A DNA stretch of 64,000 bases from Branchiostoma floridae (GCF_000003815.2 NC_049980.1:33882830-33946829); one strand, 5' to 3'; shown: positions 15,501 to 26,671, counted from the stretch's first letter. Notes: generated by a model not told the origin, from the sequence alone. Translations and numbers: made by a program.

Positions 15501-18500
15501 AAATTTCATGACTAGTTAATACACTGAGAAACTTTCCAATGTGCTTTAAAGCAGTTGACACTGCCATTCCAAGTTGCTTGGCCAACTGGATCAACAGAAA
15601 GACATTCACATTGGGAAAGAAACTAGTTTGTAGTTAAGAAAGAGTTCTCTTGAAAATAGTTTGTAACTTCTTTGCCAAACTCGTCAAACAACTGCACGTC
15701 TTTGTGTAAAACTTATCCACGCTTGTTTTTGCATACAACAACAAGAATGTAAACATACACTTGACATTGGTAAACAATGTTTTTAGACTATTTTCTCAGC
15801 ATTTAAGTGTCAACAATATAATTACTAAAGCTCTAAAGGTTTTATGATGTGCAAAATTTACTACATTATAGCATGAAACATGGTACATCTCATGAAGAAA
15901 TAATACATAATGCTTCTAACAGTAAATAAACAATGTCCTTCAGTGGTTCCAGTGGCTGAAAAAGCATCGTTTACTCCTGAAGCTCTAGCAAATTCATTTC
16001 TCAACGTAGCTCAAAACCAAATGGCTCGCGTGGACCTGTGGACATTGTTCTACACATACAACAGCAAATAAACCGCAAATTCTGTAAAATGTGGAAAAAG
16101 ACTACGTATCAGACACGACCAATGAGGAAAAGCTGCTATTCTACTACTACTAGCATTGGGGGCTAAAAGTATATGTCAATTCTTTGGCTGTTTCTGTTCG
16201 GCATAAAACTTAAAACATCTCAAAATCTAGGATAACCTTCCTCACATTTACAAAGAAATACACATAATATTTGCTGTTAAAAATAAACTTTTGGTGTTAA
16301 AAATTAGAGCAGTAAAAGCCCCAGAGGTTCAATCCTGCCCTAGTTGTGTTGACTATGGGCTGGGGACAGGGGAGGTTTCATGGTCTATTTGCCATGTAAA
16401 GACTGGCCCCTCTAGCTACTGTAACCTGATCACCATATTATCAGTATAATCTACCACAGTAATCACACAAAAACAACAAAACATGGGCAGAAAAGTGCCA
16501 CAATTCTAGTAGTAGGCAACGCTGAACAAGAGTATGGTTGTTCTGGATCTGCTTTCAAGCAGGAAAGGGGCAAATATTTTTCTTCAAACAAAAATCACTG
16601 AAGGTTTTAGAATTCAAGAAATTCTTCACTTTTCATAGATAAAATTTACTTATATTTCGTTTTATATAAAGAACATAGCATCAGCAATGGCTACAGGTAA
16701 CAACAAAGGCCAGAAAACACGGTGTGTGAGCAGACAGCTAGGTCTGGTGAGACCAGCCCTTCCAATTTCACACTGCGTCATTAGACCCTCCTGTGGGCCT
16801 CACGGCTGAATAACAAACAACAGATTTACGTTTCTCTGCTTCTTTACTGAAGAAAGAAAACGGCTACAAAACGGGGTCAATAACAGAAAAGGCTGTTCTG
16901 TGTCTTTTAGGGCAGTCAAACTTGTACCAAATGGTTCACTAGGGCAGGGAACAACAAGGCACAGACGGATGGTAAAAAATTCAACAAAAACAGCTTAAAA
17001 TCAAGATTTTCACAAAACCCATGAATATCCCTAAAATGCATCACAATTCTGTTCCACTCAACATTCTGATCCAGGAAAACCAACCCATTTGTAAGTGGGC
17101 CACAGCCAGGGGCAGCCAGGCCGTGGTTTCTGCCTAGTGACAAGGGCATGCACAATCAACCACATTCACAATGGCTGAACACCACACCTCGCCCTCAAAC
17201 ACACTTCCTCACAAAATATCCACAAAACCAGCCACCACAACGCTGCAAAACTCCCCAAATCACAGAAAACACCACCCAGAAGGAGCTCCATGCAGTAAGG
17301 ATGGGTGCACAGTACCCTGACTGCTGGGTAGCCGAGGTGGACGGGGAGAGCTGGGTGCCCGACATGGCGGCCGTGGTGTGGGGAGGATCCTGTATGACCT
17401 CTACAAGTCTGCAATGCAGCAAAATGGGGGCCCCTTCAAGGGAGCTGTTTCTCTGTTACATGTAGTAGTAGGCAAGGCTGCATGTGGAACGTTACTGTAT
17501 GTTGTCTGGGGCATGGTCTGTGCCGAGTGGTCTCGGCTCTGGCAAAGTGTTAGGGGCTCAGGAGTTGGTCTGGTCTGGACGTAGGTCTTCTAACATAGGT
17601 CTGAACAAATCTGTGGAATCTTCAGCTATAAGACATTATTCAAGCCTTCAAAATAGAGATAGCAGGGCATTCTCATTAACAAAGATCCCCGATAAAGTTA
17701 AATTTACTTTCTACGTGTAAAGGGCTCAGGAGCTGGTCTTGTCTGGACGTAGGTCTTCTAACATAGTCTGTGTTATCTTCAGCTAGACTTTACACAAGAT
17801 AGCTTCAAAATAGACATATATGGCAAGACGTTGTCATTAACAAAAGCTCCCAAATAAAGTTACATTTAGACAGACTGTTAATTCTGTGTTGAAAAAACCT
17901 TGGACCAATTTTGTCAGAGTTAGACAACTACAAAGGTAAAAAAAACTTTCAGAAAGTTTTCTTGACATCTTTAAAATAGACATAACCAAGACATTGTCGT
18001 TAAAACTATCATTAAAAAAACTGTGCTTATTTTAAGTTAAATTTAAACACTTAGACTGTTGATTTTGTAATATAAAAAACTTTGTTACAGATAGACACCT
18101 ACAAGTTTCGAAAACTTTCAGAAAGTCTTCTTGACACCTTCAAAATAGACATAACCAGAAATTGTCATTAAAAAAAGGTATCCTGAAGTAACATAAAAAT
18201 TTAAACACTTCTAACGTTCAAGTTCTACCGTTAATTCTTCAACCAAAACTACGGACTGATTTCTTCAGAGTAAGCTAACTTGAAACCTGTAAAATCTCAT
18301 AATAGATATCTCACAAAGTTTTTCTACCAAGTTTGACTTATCTCGAAACAAATTACACCATTCTGGAATAACACATACATGTAGGTACATACTTGGAAAA
18401 GGAAACACTTTTGAAGGTGTTCAACGATTCTAGATCTATATGTTACCAGAACGGAGTCAATGGACACAAGATGACATTTACACTTCTCTTCCAATGTTTT

Positions 18501-21500
18501 CTTTACATGAGTACATTGTCTTGATCAAGGTTCTTTTTTCTATTTGCCATTTTCAAAATAAAACAGTCAAAACTGTCCAAGAAGGGGACGAAGCCAGGGG
18601 ACTGACAAAATCTGGTCTATGTGGACAGGTGATCGCTATAGACAGGGTTCTTATAGTAATACTTGTGATGGGTGTTTATGAGAAACATTATTTAAGGGAC
18701 TACCAAAAAGGGGTCAAATCAGCCAGGTGGTCATTATGTAGAGGTGGTCATATATATNNNNNNNNNNNNNNNNNNNNNNNNNNNNNNNNNNNNNNNNNNN
18801 NNNNNNNNNNNNNNNNNNNNNNNNNNNNNNNNNNNNNNNNNNNNNNNNNNNNNNNNNCAAACTTTGTGACCAACAGACACAATTTACTGACACACTTTGG
18901 AGGGTTGGTACAGGTTATGTGATGACCACCTAACTTCTTCTTCTCGCACTTCAGACTACTAAACAAGTAGTAAGGTTTACCAACTTTTATTAGCACACAC
19001 TCTCTGACTCTTAAGAGAATGTACAGTATCTAGTTTCTTGATTTTGAAAGAATATTCTACCTGGATGTCCGACCGTCATTAACGTTTAAAATCGCAACTT
19101 TTCGGTGAAGTTGACAAACTTTTTTCACGTTCAATTCTTCCCCAAAACATTCAAAACTTCAAGCTCAGGCAGATATTGACTCCAAGAGCATATTTTCATA
19201 GATCTATTTTATTCTCATTACTCAGATGGGTACCTATCTACCTGCTGTAATAATATGAGGCAAAGGTAACAAGATGCATAGCTACATCACATTCCATTTC
19301 ATACTCCTTAAAGATAAAGATTCCATTTCCTAGCTCTTTCCAGCTTTTTGGAAACTTCAGGGGGTGGCTTTGAAAGTGTTCTTTTACCTTGACATACCAG
19401 TCCACGTAAAGTAAAGCTCAGTAAGAGTTTGATGTATCAAACATATTGATTGTCCAACACAGAAGAATATGCTATTTCACGTTCGAAGTGCACATGCACA
19501 CACAGTATGGTGCATTGTGGGCAAGATGTCAAAGTTGGAGGCCTCTGAGACATAAACAGAACGCATCTGGACATGATATTGTATGATATGTACAAGAACT
19601 GACACAAAGTTGCCTTCACTTTTGACCTTGTGCATGAGCAGTGCAAACCAGGAACCAGCTTACTGGTCAGGGTGTTATCAGGTCTGATAACATTGTAGCC
19701 ATAACATTGTAGGGCTCAAAAGTCAAAATAATTTTATTTCGGTGATCTGCAAAAAGCAACTATTCCAAAAACTTATTTGCAAGCCAGGAAGACCAAATGT
19801 CAATTGTCTTGCCAGTACTGAAACACAAGCTTTAATTTCGGTTAATTAGCTGAATTGTTTTTCATGATAACAAGAACGAGCCTGAATTTTTTTTTGCCCA
19901 GCAAAATTGCAACTTGTCTACATTTTCAACTGCAAAAATTTTTTTGCAGGCCCTGCATTGGTTCTACCTACCTACTTCATGATACTTTTACCTCCATGAA
20001 AGTGGCTATTGTTTGGGTGTATCTGTCTGTGTTTATTTGTTTACTTGTTTATTTGTTTATCTGGTAAATATATTTGTGAAGAAGGTCTGGACTGTAATGA
20101 TATGTGGTATGTAGATATTTGGAAGACAAATGTCAAGGTTGATTTTGGGCCTCCTGGCTGCTTTCCTTGGTATTGCAGCAGAACTTCTTTTTTTTTTTAA
20201 ATCCTTTGTCCTAGTCATGCTGTGGTTTTTATTTTGGGGCGGATAGATTTTAATGTCAGGAAGAAATGTAGGTTTGGGCCTCCAAGCAGTTTGTTCTGGA
20301 ACTGCAGGTGTGTAACTATTAACATTTTTTAAAAGAAGCTATGCATGGACAGAATCAGAGACAAGTCAGGTTTTTTTTTTTTACAGACATGTTCATTTGA
20401 ATTTTGAATCATCAGTGTGGTCTAGGTTACTTACTAGTACATGTACTATTACTGTTTATTGACATCTTTTCAGGAGAGAATACTTTTTATCACAATCATA
20501 GATCTCTCTGATCTTTTTTTTTTTAAATTTGAATACCAAATGCATGTTGTTGTTTTTTATTTACTTTTTTTTCTGTCACAGACTATTCTCATTTTTTTCA
20601 GTGCACCTGTGTAACAGTTAGCAATTGCTCAGCTGCATGCTCTAAATAATGGTCCAGTAACAAAATGTCCAGATGGAAGTTTTAGATCCAGTAAAATTTC
20701 TGAGATCTCCTTTAATACGGATTCAAGCTATGCTTGAAAATCGTTTTCCGTTTTTACAACCCACTTTTCAACAAATACATTAATGAGACTCAGAGTAATT
20801 AGTGGAGGTCATTGTATGTAAAAAGCTACAAAAGAGTCATAAGAATTTTTATTCAAAAGATTGTCTATGAAACATCAAGAAAATGTGACTATAATGACCA
20901 TACACATTTTTTAATTGCCCTTTTTGGTTGCTACAACACACAGCATCTACGACAAATTCTCCACAAGTGAAAATGTTCTTCAATGGGGGCCAAAACCAAC
21001 CATGTGATCTTTCATTTTTAAAAAAAATTATGGAAAGTATGCCGCGAAACCAAATTTTTCCATCCATACAAAACAAATGGGTTTCAATCTATCACTGAAA
21101 GGTGTTGATGTGTGATATGCATGCTTTAGAACAAAAAAGACTACCCTTCAGACACAAGTTTAGCTTTAACACAGACAAGACTCAATACTATGGCCCCATA
21201 GGCATAGTAGTGAATACTACTTGTAGCAGAGGCACAGCATTCTGATACAACAAAAATCATTAGGCAGTGAACACTAGATTTAATTCAGATTGTTCTCTTT
21301 TCTTTTTGAAAAGAAAAATAATTTCAAAGATTAAAAACAAACAGTCTGCATTGATTGTAATTTTTTCTCCATTGTTTTCCGCATGAGAGTAACACCTCTA
21401 GCAGATATAGGTTGGACCAAGAGGCAAGACTGGTTTCTACATGCTACCAAAAAATCTGACTTCACATGTCTGTTCTTTTGCCTGTGCTTTTTTGGAAAAT

Positions 21501-24500
21501 ATCAGGATAACACAAACATAAATAAACAACAAAAGTGCCCAAGGCCACCTCTCTTTTGTTATCATTTCAGGCAGGGTCAAACATATCTGTTTTCCCACGG
21601 GCTTGAACAGAGCAACATGGGAGCTACTAACACCATACATGTACATATACCACAGCACCAAAGTACAAGCAGTGGGCACATTAAAACTGTACTGTGATGT
21701 CGCATAACCACAGACATTGTACCATCAGCTAACACTGCCATGCCTCGATATAGAACAGTATCTAGTATCATTCCCCAGTATACAAATAACAAAGACAAAG
21801 AGCTTTTTCCAAAGTGTAAATATTTGTACAAGGAAGACTTTTATTAATGCCATTGCCATTATATCATTCCATTTAAAACTCATAGTTGGTTCTGTAAAGG
21901 TTTCAAAATCACTCGATACAGGGGAAAAAACTGCCCTAGAGTAGAACATTGTACTAGAAAATATTCTTGTTTCTCTCATTCATACAACAGACAGGCATTT
22001 ATATACCTTCTTTTGAAATTCATTCAAAAGCAACATATTCTATCATATTAAACCTTGTAGTTCTACTAAATCAAAGAATCTACTGACAAAATTCTACCTA
22101 AACAAGATGCCCTAGAAGAAAGCCCAGTATCAGGCTGTACAGTGTGGTAGAGAGGCCCAGCCTGTGCCGCCCCTCACCTCCCCACTCCACCCTGTAAACA
22201 ACATGTCCTACGTGACCTAGGTTGCAGCTGCAATGCGACAATCCAGGGGCCCACCACGGGAAAATTCTCTACATACAAGAAACGGCCTTTAACGAAAAAT
22301 TAACCATATTATTCTCTAAATTTGTTGCTGGGAACTTGGTGCCTGTGCTCTAAAAGACACCCTGGTCTGTGTTTAGCCACTGAGGTAGAATTTTGGTGAA
22401 ATGGCCACAAAAAAGGGGTTTCCATATGGACAATATGGCTTTTGTGTAAATACTGACAGCATATGTGCTGTACAGGCCTTGTACAAAATATACTCGCTGC
22501 ATTACAAACACACATTTTACAGACAACAATTGTTTACGACACCTTCTGCCTAGAGGAAAGACTGTCCATCCACAGATGGTCTAAAAGCAGGCAACAACAC
22601 AGGCAGAAGCAGATATACATGTCCTAGGAGATAGGAAAGGCTCTGGCTTCAAGCCAAACTCCCTTTACAGTTACTTTCATCTTGTAAAAAAAAATCTAAA
22701 TACAATTTTCTCCACATAAACACAAGGTTGGACACTTCAGTCCACCGTGACTCCTGTCTGACAGGACTGACTTTCCAGACAAGCACCAAGCTAAAGAAAA
22801 AAACAAGTTATTCACAGCTCTACATTATACAACAAATTCGCAAAATTAAACACAAAAAATCACAACAGCTAGATAAAATACTGATAGAACATGTACTAGA
22901 AAGACAATAGACCAGAATGGCTCCAAGCTCAGGTAGTCCTGGTCTGTTATCTGTGCTCTAGACCAGTCCTACTGCATGGCAAGCTGTCTGGGGTACCCCC
23001 TCATACTGGGCCTCTTTCCTAGAACATGATGTCATGGCTGAAACATTCCAAGATGGCTGACTATGTCCAGGATATACTCTACCACCGAAAAGCCTTCGGA
23101 AGGGTATAATAATATTATCAAACTCTCCATAGGAACAAGGAGACCCGTGTACCGAACACAGATATGTAGGCATGGGGGCCAAGACTTCTCACTCGTACAA
23201 CACAAGGAAAGCTGGTGTTCATGTGTATGTGACTTGCATATGTAATCATTGTCTACAACATTGCAAGAACACCACGTGCACCTCACTTGAATGCTTCCAA
23301 TCTTTTAGAAAGTTTCGAACCCTCAAATAAATGACATGGTAAGACTTTGGTTCTAGGTATCAAAGATATGACTTTTCCCTCAGTGAAAAGTCTATAAGTA
23401 TAACAACGACGGATAATTCTTCAGTTTTCCATGTTGCTTGTAATTTAGGCTCAGTTTTTGCCTATTCTTTAAAGCATCTCAAAATATCTAAACTGAAAAA
23501 TCAACAAATGATGTTGTATGACACTTTCAAGAAAAGTTTCAGGTCAAGGACAGTTTCCAATGGAAGTGTTTGGTTGGTTCGATGCCTTGGTATCATACTT
23601 CGATTGTAGCTATCTACCATGTAAATTGAAAGAGATAACAAATTGTTTTCTCAGTATATATATGTATGTGACACAAAAATGTCACAATCAAAGGCCAAAA
23701 TGCATATATGTAAACTCCAACAGAATATACGGTATACTATATAGACCATGTCTACTAAAAAAGCTGTGTGGCACTGTTGCTGAGAGAATAGCTGTGTCCA
23801 ACATATTTCCAATGCTAAGAAAATATCATAGCACCATTATATACACAATTGTATACTTGTCCATTCCCTTGTATATAACTTCAGAAAACCATAACAGAAT
23901 TCAAGGCTATGATATTGTATTTAATGCCTACTGATCATAGCATTGACCCATATCATGGAAACTGTAAGTGTAACACACAGTTTTATTCGAGTAATGTTGC
24001 CTTTGGAGATGTGGAAGGCTCTTTCACTCCTACAATTTTGAGTTCACAACTTAATAATTAAAACCACATTTGATTGCTGAAAAAGAAAACCACAGTTTCT
24101 GCCTGCGTGCCTACTAGTACAGGTAGCAGACATGTGGCTATCACCGAGACCAGTGTCTTTCGGAAAAGACCAGCTGTCGAATATTCTCCATATCAACCCA
24201 AACCCTGTCACAATGTGCCCAGGAGATCTACAACAACCGTCCAATTTCAGTAATGTCTACATGTCTTACTTGCATCTGTGTGCATGAGTCGGTGAGAATT
24301 TAAAAAATGACATAAAAACACAAAAAGGCACAATACTTGTCGTTGTGTCCTGTATCAAAGGGTTTATGTAAGGTTTTTTCTTGCATGTTCCCATCTAAAC
24401 TCAAGTGTTCTTCAACAAACTCATTCTTGGAAAACTTCATGTAAAAATATTTTCTCAACACACGTACATAGTCATAAATGACAGCATTATGTACATGTGT

Positions 24501-25539
24501 GTACATTTGTTCTTGCAAAGGGTGGGAGGGGGGCAGCAACTTGTGTGAAGGCAAATTCCATATAGAGAAAAGTTCTGTTCTACATATAAAAGAGCACTTT
24601 ATATACTCCTGTATATAGCAATCCAAATCTCAGTGATACATGAGAATATCATTGGTCTAACTGTCAAACTTGGTACATTACTTACGGATAAATCTGACAT
24701 ATTGGACCTGTAAAACTTCAGAAACACACCAGAAAGAACATGTCCATAACAACAGACAAATGCTACCGTTTACTTCTTTAGTTCTACACTATTTTCCGCA
24801 CCATATGCTACAACAGTGGGTACAATTCGCTATATCTAAGCTGAACATTTTTCACAAAAATTGGCCGCATGTTTCGTGTACTAACACCCACATCATTCCC
24901 GATAACTTTCATGGGCAGGTCGCTCATTTTTACCCGGCAAAAACTGAGAAAGAAGGCTAAAAAGGCAGAGATTTTGGCGGGGAAAGAGTCGCTAGCATAC
25001 CTTGAGTCTCCACTCTCGGCCGAAGACGGCTGTTCTCTGGAGTTGTCGCCGTTTTCTAGCGTGTAAGGAGGGATGTTCTGGGGTTGGGACACCTTGTTGG
25101 ACCCAGTGTCGGGGTCCTGGAAAGTCGTCGAAATGTCGGGAGGGAGAAAGTTGCCGTCGAACTCGGCCTCTGGCAGGCCCTCGACTGTGGTAAGAGAGGG
25201 CGAGGCAGCCGGGATGTGGGACTGAGTGCGCCCGCCGACTCGCTCAACACCGGCCCCGTAAGATAACGAACCAAACTGGGGAAAAAATAAAGAGTTTGGT
25301 CAGGTTGTCGTCGGGAAATTCTGCATCCTATTCGTCCGAACACATAAACCTTTCCTCGGCGAGAACACTGCCACATGTGCTGAAAATAACTGCAAAAATG
25401 CCAAGTATTTGTCCAAGAATCCGACAAAAACTAGCACGTGGTGGTCTTCCGAACGCTTTGCAACTGCTTGGAGTGCACAAAAACGCAATTTGAGCGTGGA
25501 AAACGGGGTATAAAAGGGGGAAGCTCAGACCTGTTCCAT
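374..25539 (-). CDS. CHD1: CHD1/CHD2-type chromodomain helicase, N-terminal 601 codons (gene continues off left edge)
   Basis: ATP-dependent chromatin remodeller that reads methylated H3 tails in the nucleus. Twelve coding exons run right to left: 25539-25531, 25275-25001, 11503-11203, 10408-10322, 9426-9332, 8691-8537, 8095-7978, 7500-7373, 7223-7001, 6505-6405, 1646-1462, 501-374. All junctions are GT-AG and keep one frame (1805 nt). The order is a novel N-terminus (1-94), Ser/acidic tract (95-175), the CHD motif [13 protein letters not shown], basic/acidic linkers, chromodomain 1 (about 375-460), chromodomain 2 (about 500-555) and the start of SNF2 (from about 565). [17 protein letters not shown] looks slightly closer to vertebrate CHD2, while other stretches fit CHD1, so it is probably the single pre-duplication orthologue. 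The start at 25539 (GTGATGG context) is inferred: the frame is open upstream in that exon but has no other ATG. The ATPase motifs lie outside the window. Confidence 0.93.
449..743 (-). repeat. Tandem partial duplication of the CHD1 helicase exon and its acceptor
   Basis: The 5' half of the 374-501 exon plus about 60 bp of upstream intron occurs three times: 449-566 (functional), 567-701 and 702-743 (truncated). Copy 2 keeps a TTTTTAG acceptor and an open frame reading [19 protein letters not shown] (one Arg to Gly change), but no donor follows. It is a decoy exon fragment, not a working exon. Confidence 0.85.
1130..1460. repeat. Dispersed LINE-tail-like repeat, two adjacent copies
   Basis: The stretches around 1200-1300 and 1345-1460 share the words GGAAACGGTCAGACAT, CCAGTTGCTT(GAGTAACT) and CCTGGATGTC with 19050-19085, 41940-41990 and 55650-55935. 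Such sequence accompanies non-LTR element 3' ends elsewhere in this window. The second copy runs right up to the splice donor of the chromodomain 2 exon. Confidence 0.6.
1462..1646 (-). CDS. CHD1: CHD1 exon: chromodomain 2
   Basis: It encodes [20 protein letters not shown], the aromatic-cage-type second chromodomain, nearly identical to vertebrate CHD1. Acceptor CCGACAG|CT joins in phase with the linker exon to give [16 protein letters not shown]. Donor AAAG|GTATGCC leads to VLKQRP of the helicase exon. Confidence 0.95.
1780..2800. other. CHD1 intron sequence without recognised features
   Basis: AT-rich intron sequence. Short ORFs on both strands show no homology I recognise, no splice-flanked exon and no inverted repeat. 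I read it as plain intron. Confidence 0.6.
2811..3009. mobile_element. PIF/Harbinger-like MITE, 199 bp (copy 1)
   Basis: Terminal inverted repeats are GGTTAAGGTCACATTTC at the left and GAAATGTGACCTAAGCC (inverse) at the right, with subterminal CCGGGGCCCGGCCGGG arms. It is flanked by TTA at 2808-2810 and 3010-3012. Same family as 39049-39249, where an empty site confirms the TTA target. No coding capacity. Confidence 0.85.
3013..3390. repeat. Dispersed intronic repeat, copy A
   Basis: It shares ordered blocks with 10665-10960: a CCTAGG(A/G)AAA start, AGGTAGGGATTATCTT, TTTATCCTTCATTA, GACAAGCAGT, TTTACTTGAATAGGAAG and CTACTGCCCAC. Both copies lie in CHD1 introns in the same orientation. Class unknown, no ORF. 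Confidence 0.7.
3660..3867. mobile_element. MITE with TACTGTAAA termini, copy 1 (about 208 bp)
   Basis: Inverted ends begin TACTGTAAACTCACTGATTT at the left and end in TTACAGTA at the right. Subterminal pieces rich in TTCGCGG face CCGCGAA. The copy at 38373-38584 has the same architecture and better preserved ends. Confidence 0.75.
4550..4745. repeat. Dispersed repeat with alternating 'tggtcac' words
   Basis: Phrases such as GTGGTCACACTGGTCAGGTGGTCCTTATG recur at 18605-18757 and, inverted, at 48910-49195 (CAAACCTGTACAAGTGACCACC). This is an interspersed family of unknown class. The second copy runs into the assembly gap. Confidence 0.6.
4850..5167. repeat. Minisatellite, four copies of a 79-bp unit
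   Basis: The unit contains GATCCAAACACACGTTAAC, GTAGTAAGGAAGTTTGTGAG and GGGGCAAACCTTGCCAAACG. Copies start near 4850, 4932, 5011 and 5090 and are almost identical, which implies recent amplification. Long ORFs crossing it arise because 79 bp is not a multiple of three, and they are not genes. Confidence 0.9.
5755..6240. repeat. Direct duplication flanking an inverted-repeat MITE
   Basis: Blocks at 5757-5862 and 6108-6232 share AAATGTGTCCCACCA, AAAATCAAAA, GGCTGTGGT, GGGAGAT and GGCACAT in order. Between them, 5910-6056 is an inverted repeat (GCATTGTGGGTAAAATGTCA facing TGACATATTACCCACAATGC). A related inverted repeat lies at 19498-19640. Confidence 0.75.
6405..6505 (-). CDS. CHD1: CHD1 exon: linker between the chromodomains
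   Basis: It encodes [20 protein letters not shown] and then [11 protein letters not shown], matching the SPEDVEYYNCQ...YQIVERII linker of vertebrate CHD1. A split TG|G codon restores the conserved Trp at its 5' junction. Confidence 0.95.
6600..6665. repeat. AGGTCC hexanucleotide microsatellite
   Basis: Imperfect (AGGTCC/CAGGTC)n run inside a CHD1 intron. Confidence 0.85.
7001..7223 (-). CDS. CHD1: CHD1 exon: chromodomain 1
   Basis: It encodes [13 protein letters not shown], then [20 protein letters not shown] and the [14 protein letters not shown] helix. The aromatic residues of [16 protein letters not shown] that bind methyl-lysine are intact. Confidence 0.96.
7373..9426 (-). CDS. CHD1: CHD1 exons: acidic and basic linker (9426-9332, 8691-8537, 8095-7978, 7500-7373)
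   Basis: Four short exons code for an acidic start ([14 protein letters not shown]), basic clusters ([33 protein letters not shown]) and [20 protein letters not shown], followed by [14 protein letters not shown] leading into chromodomain 1. An uninterrupted Asp run at 8625-8660 is coded by GAT/GAC repeats, a possible length polymorphism. The NVSYKE and TDSDDL words are conserved in CHD1/2. The basic clusters are likely nuclear-localisation or DNA-contact segments (inference). Confidence 0.92.
7680..9130. repeat. Dispersed repeat pieces in CHD1 introns (7685-7890 and 9005-9125)
   Basis: Both blocks contain AAAGAGTATGG, GTTGAACAC, CCAGT/CACTACAAGTGGACTAGC and GGAGATGGGCA(C/G)TGCC in the same order. 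Unknown family, no ORF of note. Confidence 0.6.
8365..8472. repeat. Three-copy 35-bp tandem repeat
   Basis: CTGCAGTTAGGTGTTGCTGC, CTGCAGCTAGGTGTCACAGC and CTGCAGCTAGGTGTCGCTGC follow one another, each ending in a GTACTCC/TTC CACACT-type tail. Confidence 0.85.
10322..10408 (-). CDS. CHD1: CHD1 exon: conserved [13 protein letters not shown] motif
   Basis: 29 codons, phase 0 at both ends. [20 protein letters not shown] matches the CHD1/2 signature before the chromodomains. An alternative donor at AAT|GTAGGC would shorten it by three codons; GAG|GTACTG was preferred. Confidence 0.92.
10665..10960. repeat. Dispersed intronic repeat, copy B
   Basis: Second copy of the 3013-3390 family, sharing TAGGGATTATCTTCTTTTT, TTATCCTTCATTACATA and TTTACTTGAATAGGAAGCAG. 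Confidence 0.7.
11203..11503 (-). CDS. CHD1: CHD1 exon: serine-rich acidic N-terminal tract
   Basis: It encodes [20 protein letters not shown] and a long Ser/Gln/Glu stretch, then [12 protein letters not shown] and [13 protein letters not shown]1 and CHD2 N-termini have the same serine-rich composition, and casein-kinase-type phosphorylation is likely (inference). Confidence 0.95.
14060..14440. repeat. Direct duplication of about 208 bp
   Basis: 14060-14225 and 14272-14440 share AAATTGTCTAAT, CACACTATA(C/G)CCAGGTC, TTTGCCACAA and GAAGCCCAG(T/C)CAGTACA in the same order. Confidence 0.75.
17549..18230. repeat. Diverged tandem repeat, about four 160-bp units
   Basis: Units repeat GGCTCAGGAG(T/C)TGGTCT, TGGACGTAGGTCTTCTAACA, CAAAATAGA(C/G)ATA and GTCATTAACAAA. 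The first two are similar and the last two decayed. Confidence 0.75.
18758..18857. other. Assembly gap (100 N)
   Basis: Exactly 100 Ns, a conventional placeholder length, so the true size is unknown. The left flank is the dispersed 'tggtcac' repeat, a likely cause of the break. Confidence 1.
19498..19640. mobile_element. Inverted-repeat element related to 5910-6056
   Basis: GTGCATTGTGGGCAAGATGTCAAAG, GAGGCC(T)CTGAGACATA and CTGGACAT at the left are followed by GCCTTCACTTTTGACCTTGTGC at the right, the same order as the earlier copy. Confidence 0.65.
25001..25275 (-). CDS. CHD1: CHD1 exon 2: novel N-terminal segment
   Basis: It reads [15 protein letters not shown] through [20 protein letters not shown] to [18 protein letters not shown], and joins in phase to the serine tract as DSSSDESN. 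I see no counterpart in vertebrate CHD1/2. Assignment rests on matched phase and on GT-AG signals (TTTTTTCCCCAG; TCAAG|GTATGC). Confidence 0.8.
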
Positions 25540-25642
25540 CACTTGTTGGAGAGGCGATGGTGGCCGCCCCTCATGTGCGCCTGTAGAGGTCGACTCTGCG
25601 TGCGAAGAATCGTGAATTTCCGGCACCCTGTTGGTCCTAAAC
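25531..25642 (-). CDS. CHD1: CHD1 exon with inferred start codon
   Basis: Acceptor TTATTTACAG at 25643 and donor GAACAG|GTCTGAG. ATG at 25539 starts MEQ|FGSLSY. The frame stays open upstream (TNRVPEIHDSSHAESTSTGA), so an earlier start in an unrecognised exon is possible. Confidence 0.6.
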
Positions 25643-25939
25643 CTGTAAATAAGGTACAAAATGACAGTCAGGGAAACGCTGAAGTAACGGTGTGAGATTT
25701 TAGACCGCGCGAGGCCAAAAGGAACCGTTTCCAGCAGATTTTCCAGGACAACGGCCGCTGCAGACAAGATGTCGTTTGAGCCTTCAGCACCCGAAACAAA
25801 AAAAATCACCGCGCTATTTTGCCACTTTTCCTACCAACTAGATCAATTTGGACAGCACAGAAACGTTCTCTTAAAAATATAGATCCCATTCCTTCGATAA
25901 TGACACGCCTGGGCCAATAGCAACCCCCCTTTTCGGAGA

Positions 25940-26030
25940 ATGTTGAAAAAAAAGTACGCACTGAGAAATTTTGCCCGCGTTCAGTCGCCATATTTGCTTC
26001 TTCCTCCCACAGTGTCGCGCGCAGGGGGTT
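25940..26030 (-). promoter_or_regulatory. Probable CHD1 promoter / 5' end
   Basis: On the minus strand GCAAATATGGCGACTG and CGCGCGACACT give a GC-rich, YY1-like initiator context just upstream of the first exon signals. Position is approximate. A possible donor TTCTCA|GTGCGT lies just downstream. Confidence 0.4.
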
Positions 26031-26671
26031 GTGGGTAGAGTTAATTGATCCACCTGATACAGGCCAGGTGAGACAGGTGTGCGGATTTCAGGTGATTTAC
26101 TAACAATAACGGACAATTTAAAACAAACAAACATCTAGAATCCATTGTGCAAACCACATGTCAAAGTACGAGTTACCGGAAAAACAAATACAGGGAATAA
26201 AACTGAATAAAAAGTGTAGAAAGTAAAATGGTGATCCCAATCTAAAGTTTGGCTTTCTTAAAAATTAGAAATTCACATTGGCCAGGATATATCGATAAGT
26301 TGTGAAGTCCTGAAATGACGTGCAAATCGACCTATTTCCAACTGTGGAATTGTTCTGGGCATTGATTTGTTGTCAACTGAATAATTAATGTGACAATATC
26401 CGCTTTACATTAGCTGACCTGATGGGCGTTCAATTTTTCTCCTGCAGTTCAGTAATTATCCGCCAGAAGTGCAAGTGTCCACATCGTGGCATTGTAATGT
26501 TTGTTTATGTACTATTCAGTTTAGTTTTAGTAACGCAACTGAGATAATTGTTTTGGTTAGCAATATAATACAAAGCATTAGTAAGAAAATATCCTGCTTG
26601 TTTATAAAAATCTTGTTTAGGATTAGACGTTGAGTTTATATACTTTTATGCGCGGACAATCTTCACCAAAT

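Larger units (their letters stand above)
11504..25000. other. 13.5-kb CHD1 intron
   Basis: AT-rich sequence with no exon I can support. It contains the duplicated block 14060-14440, the tandem repeat 17549-18230, the N gap, a MITE relative at 19498-19640 and many short unsupported ORFs. A large intron between N-terminal exons often carries enhancers, but nothing specific is visible. Confidence 0.75.

Noticed and set aside
25806-25991. ORF beginning MATERGQNFS as the CHD1 start
   Set aside because: Its donor (TTCTCA|GTGCGT) spliced to the next acceptors (25643 or 25637) gives an early stop, so I kept ATG 25539 and treat this as promoter/5' UTR sequence.
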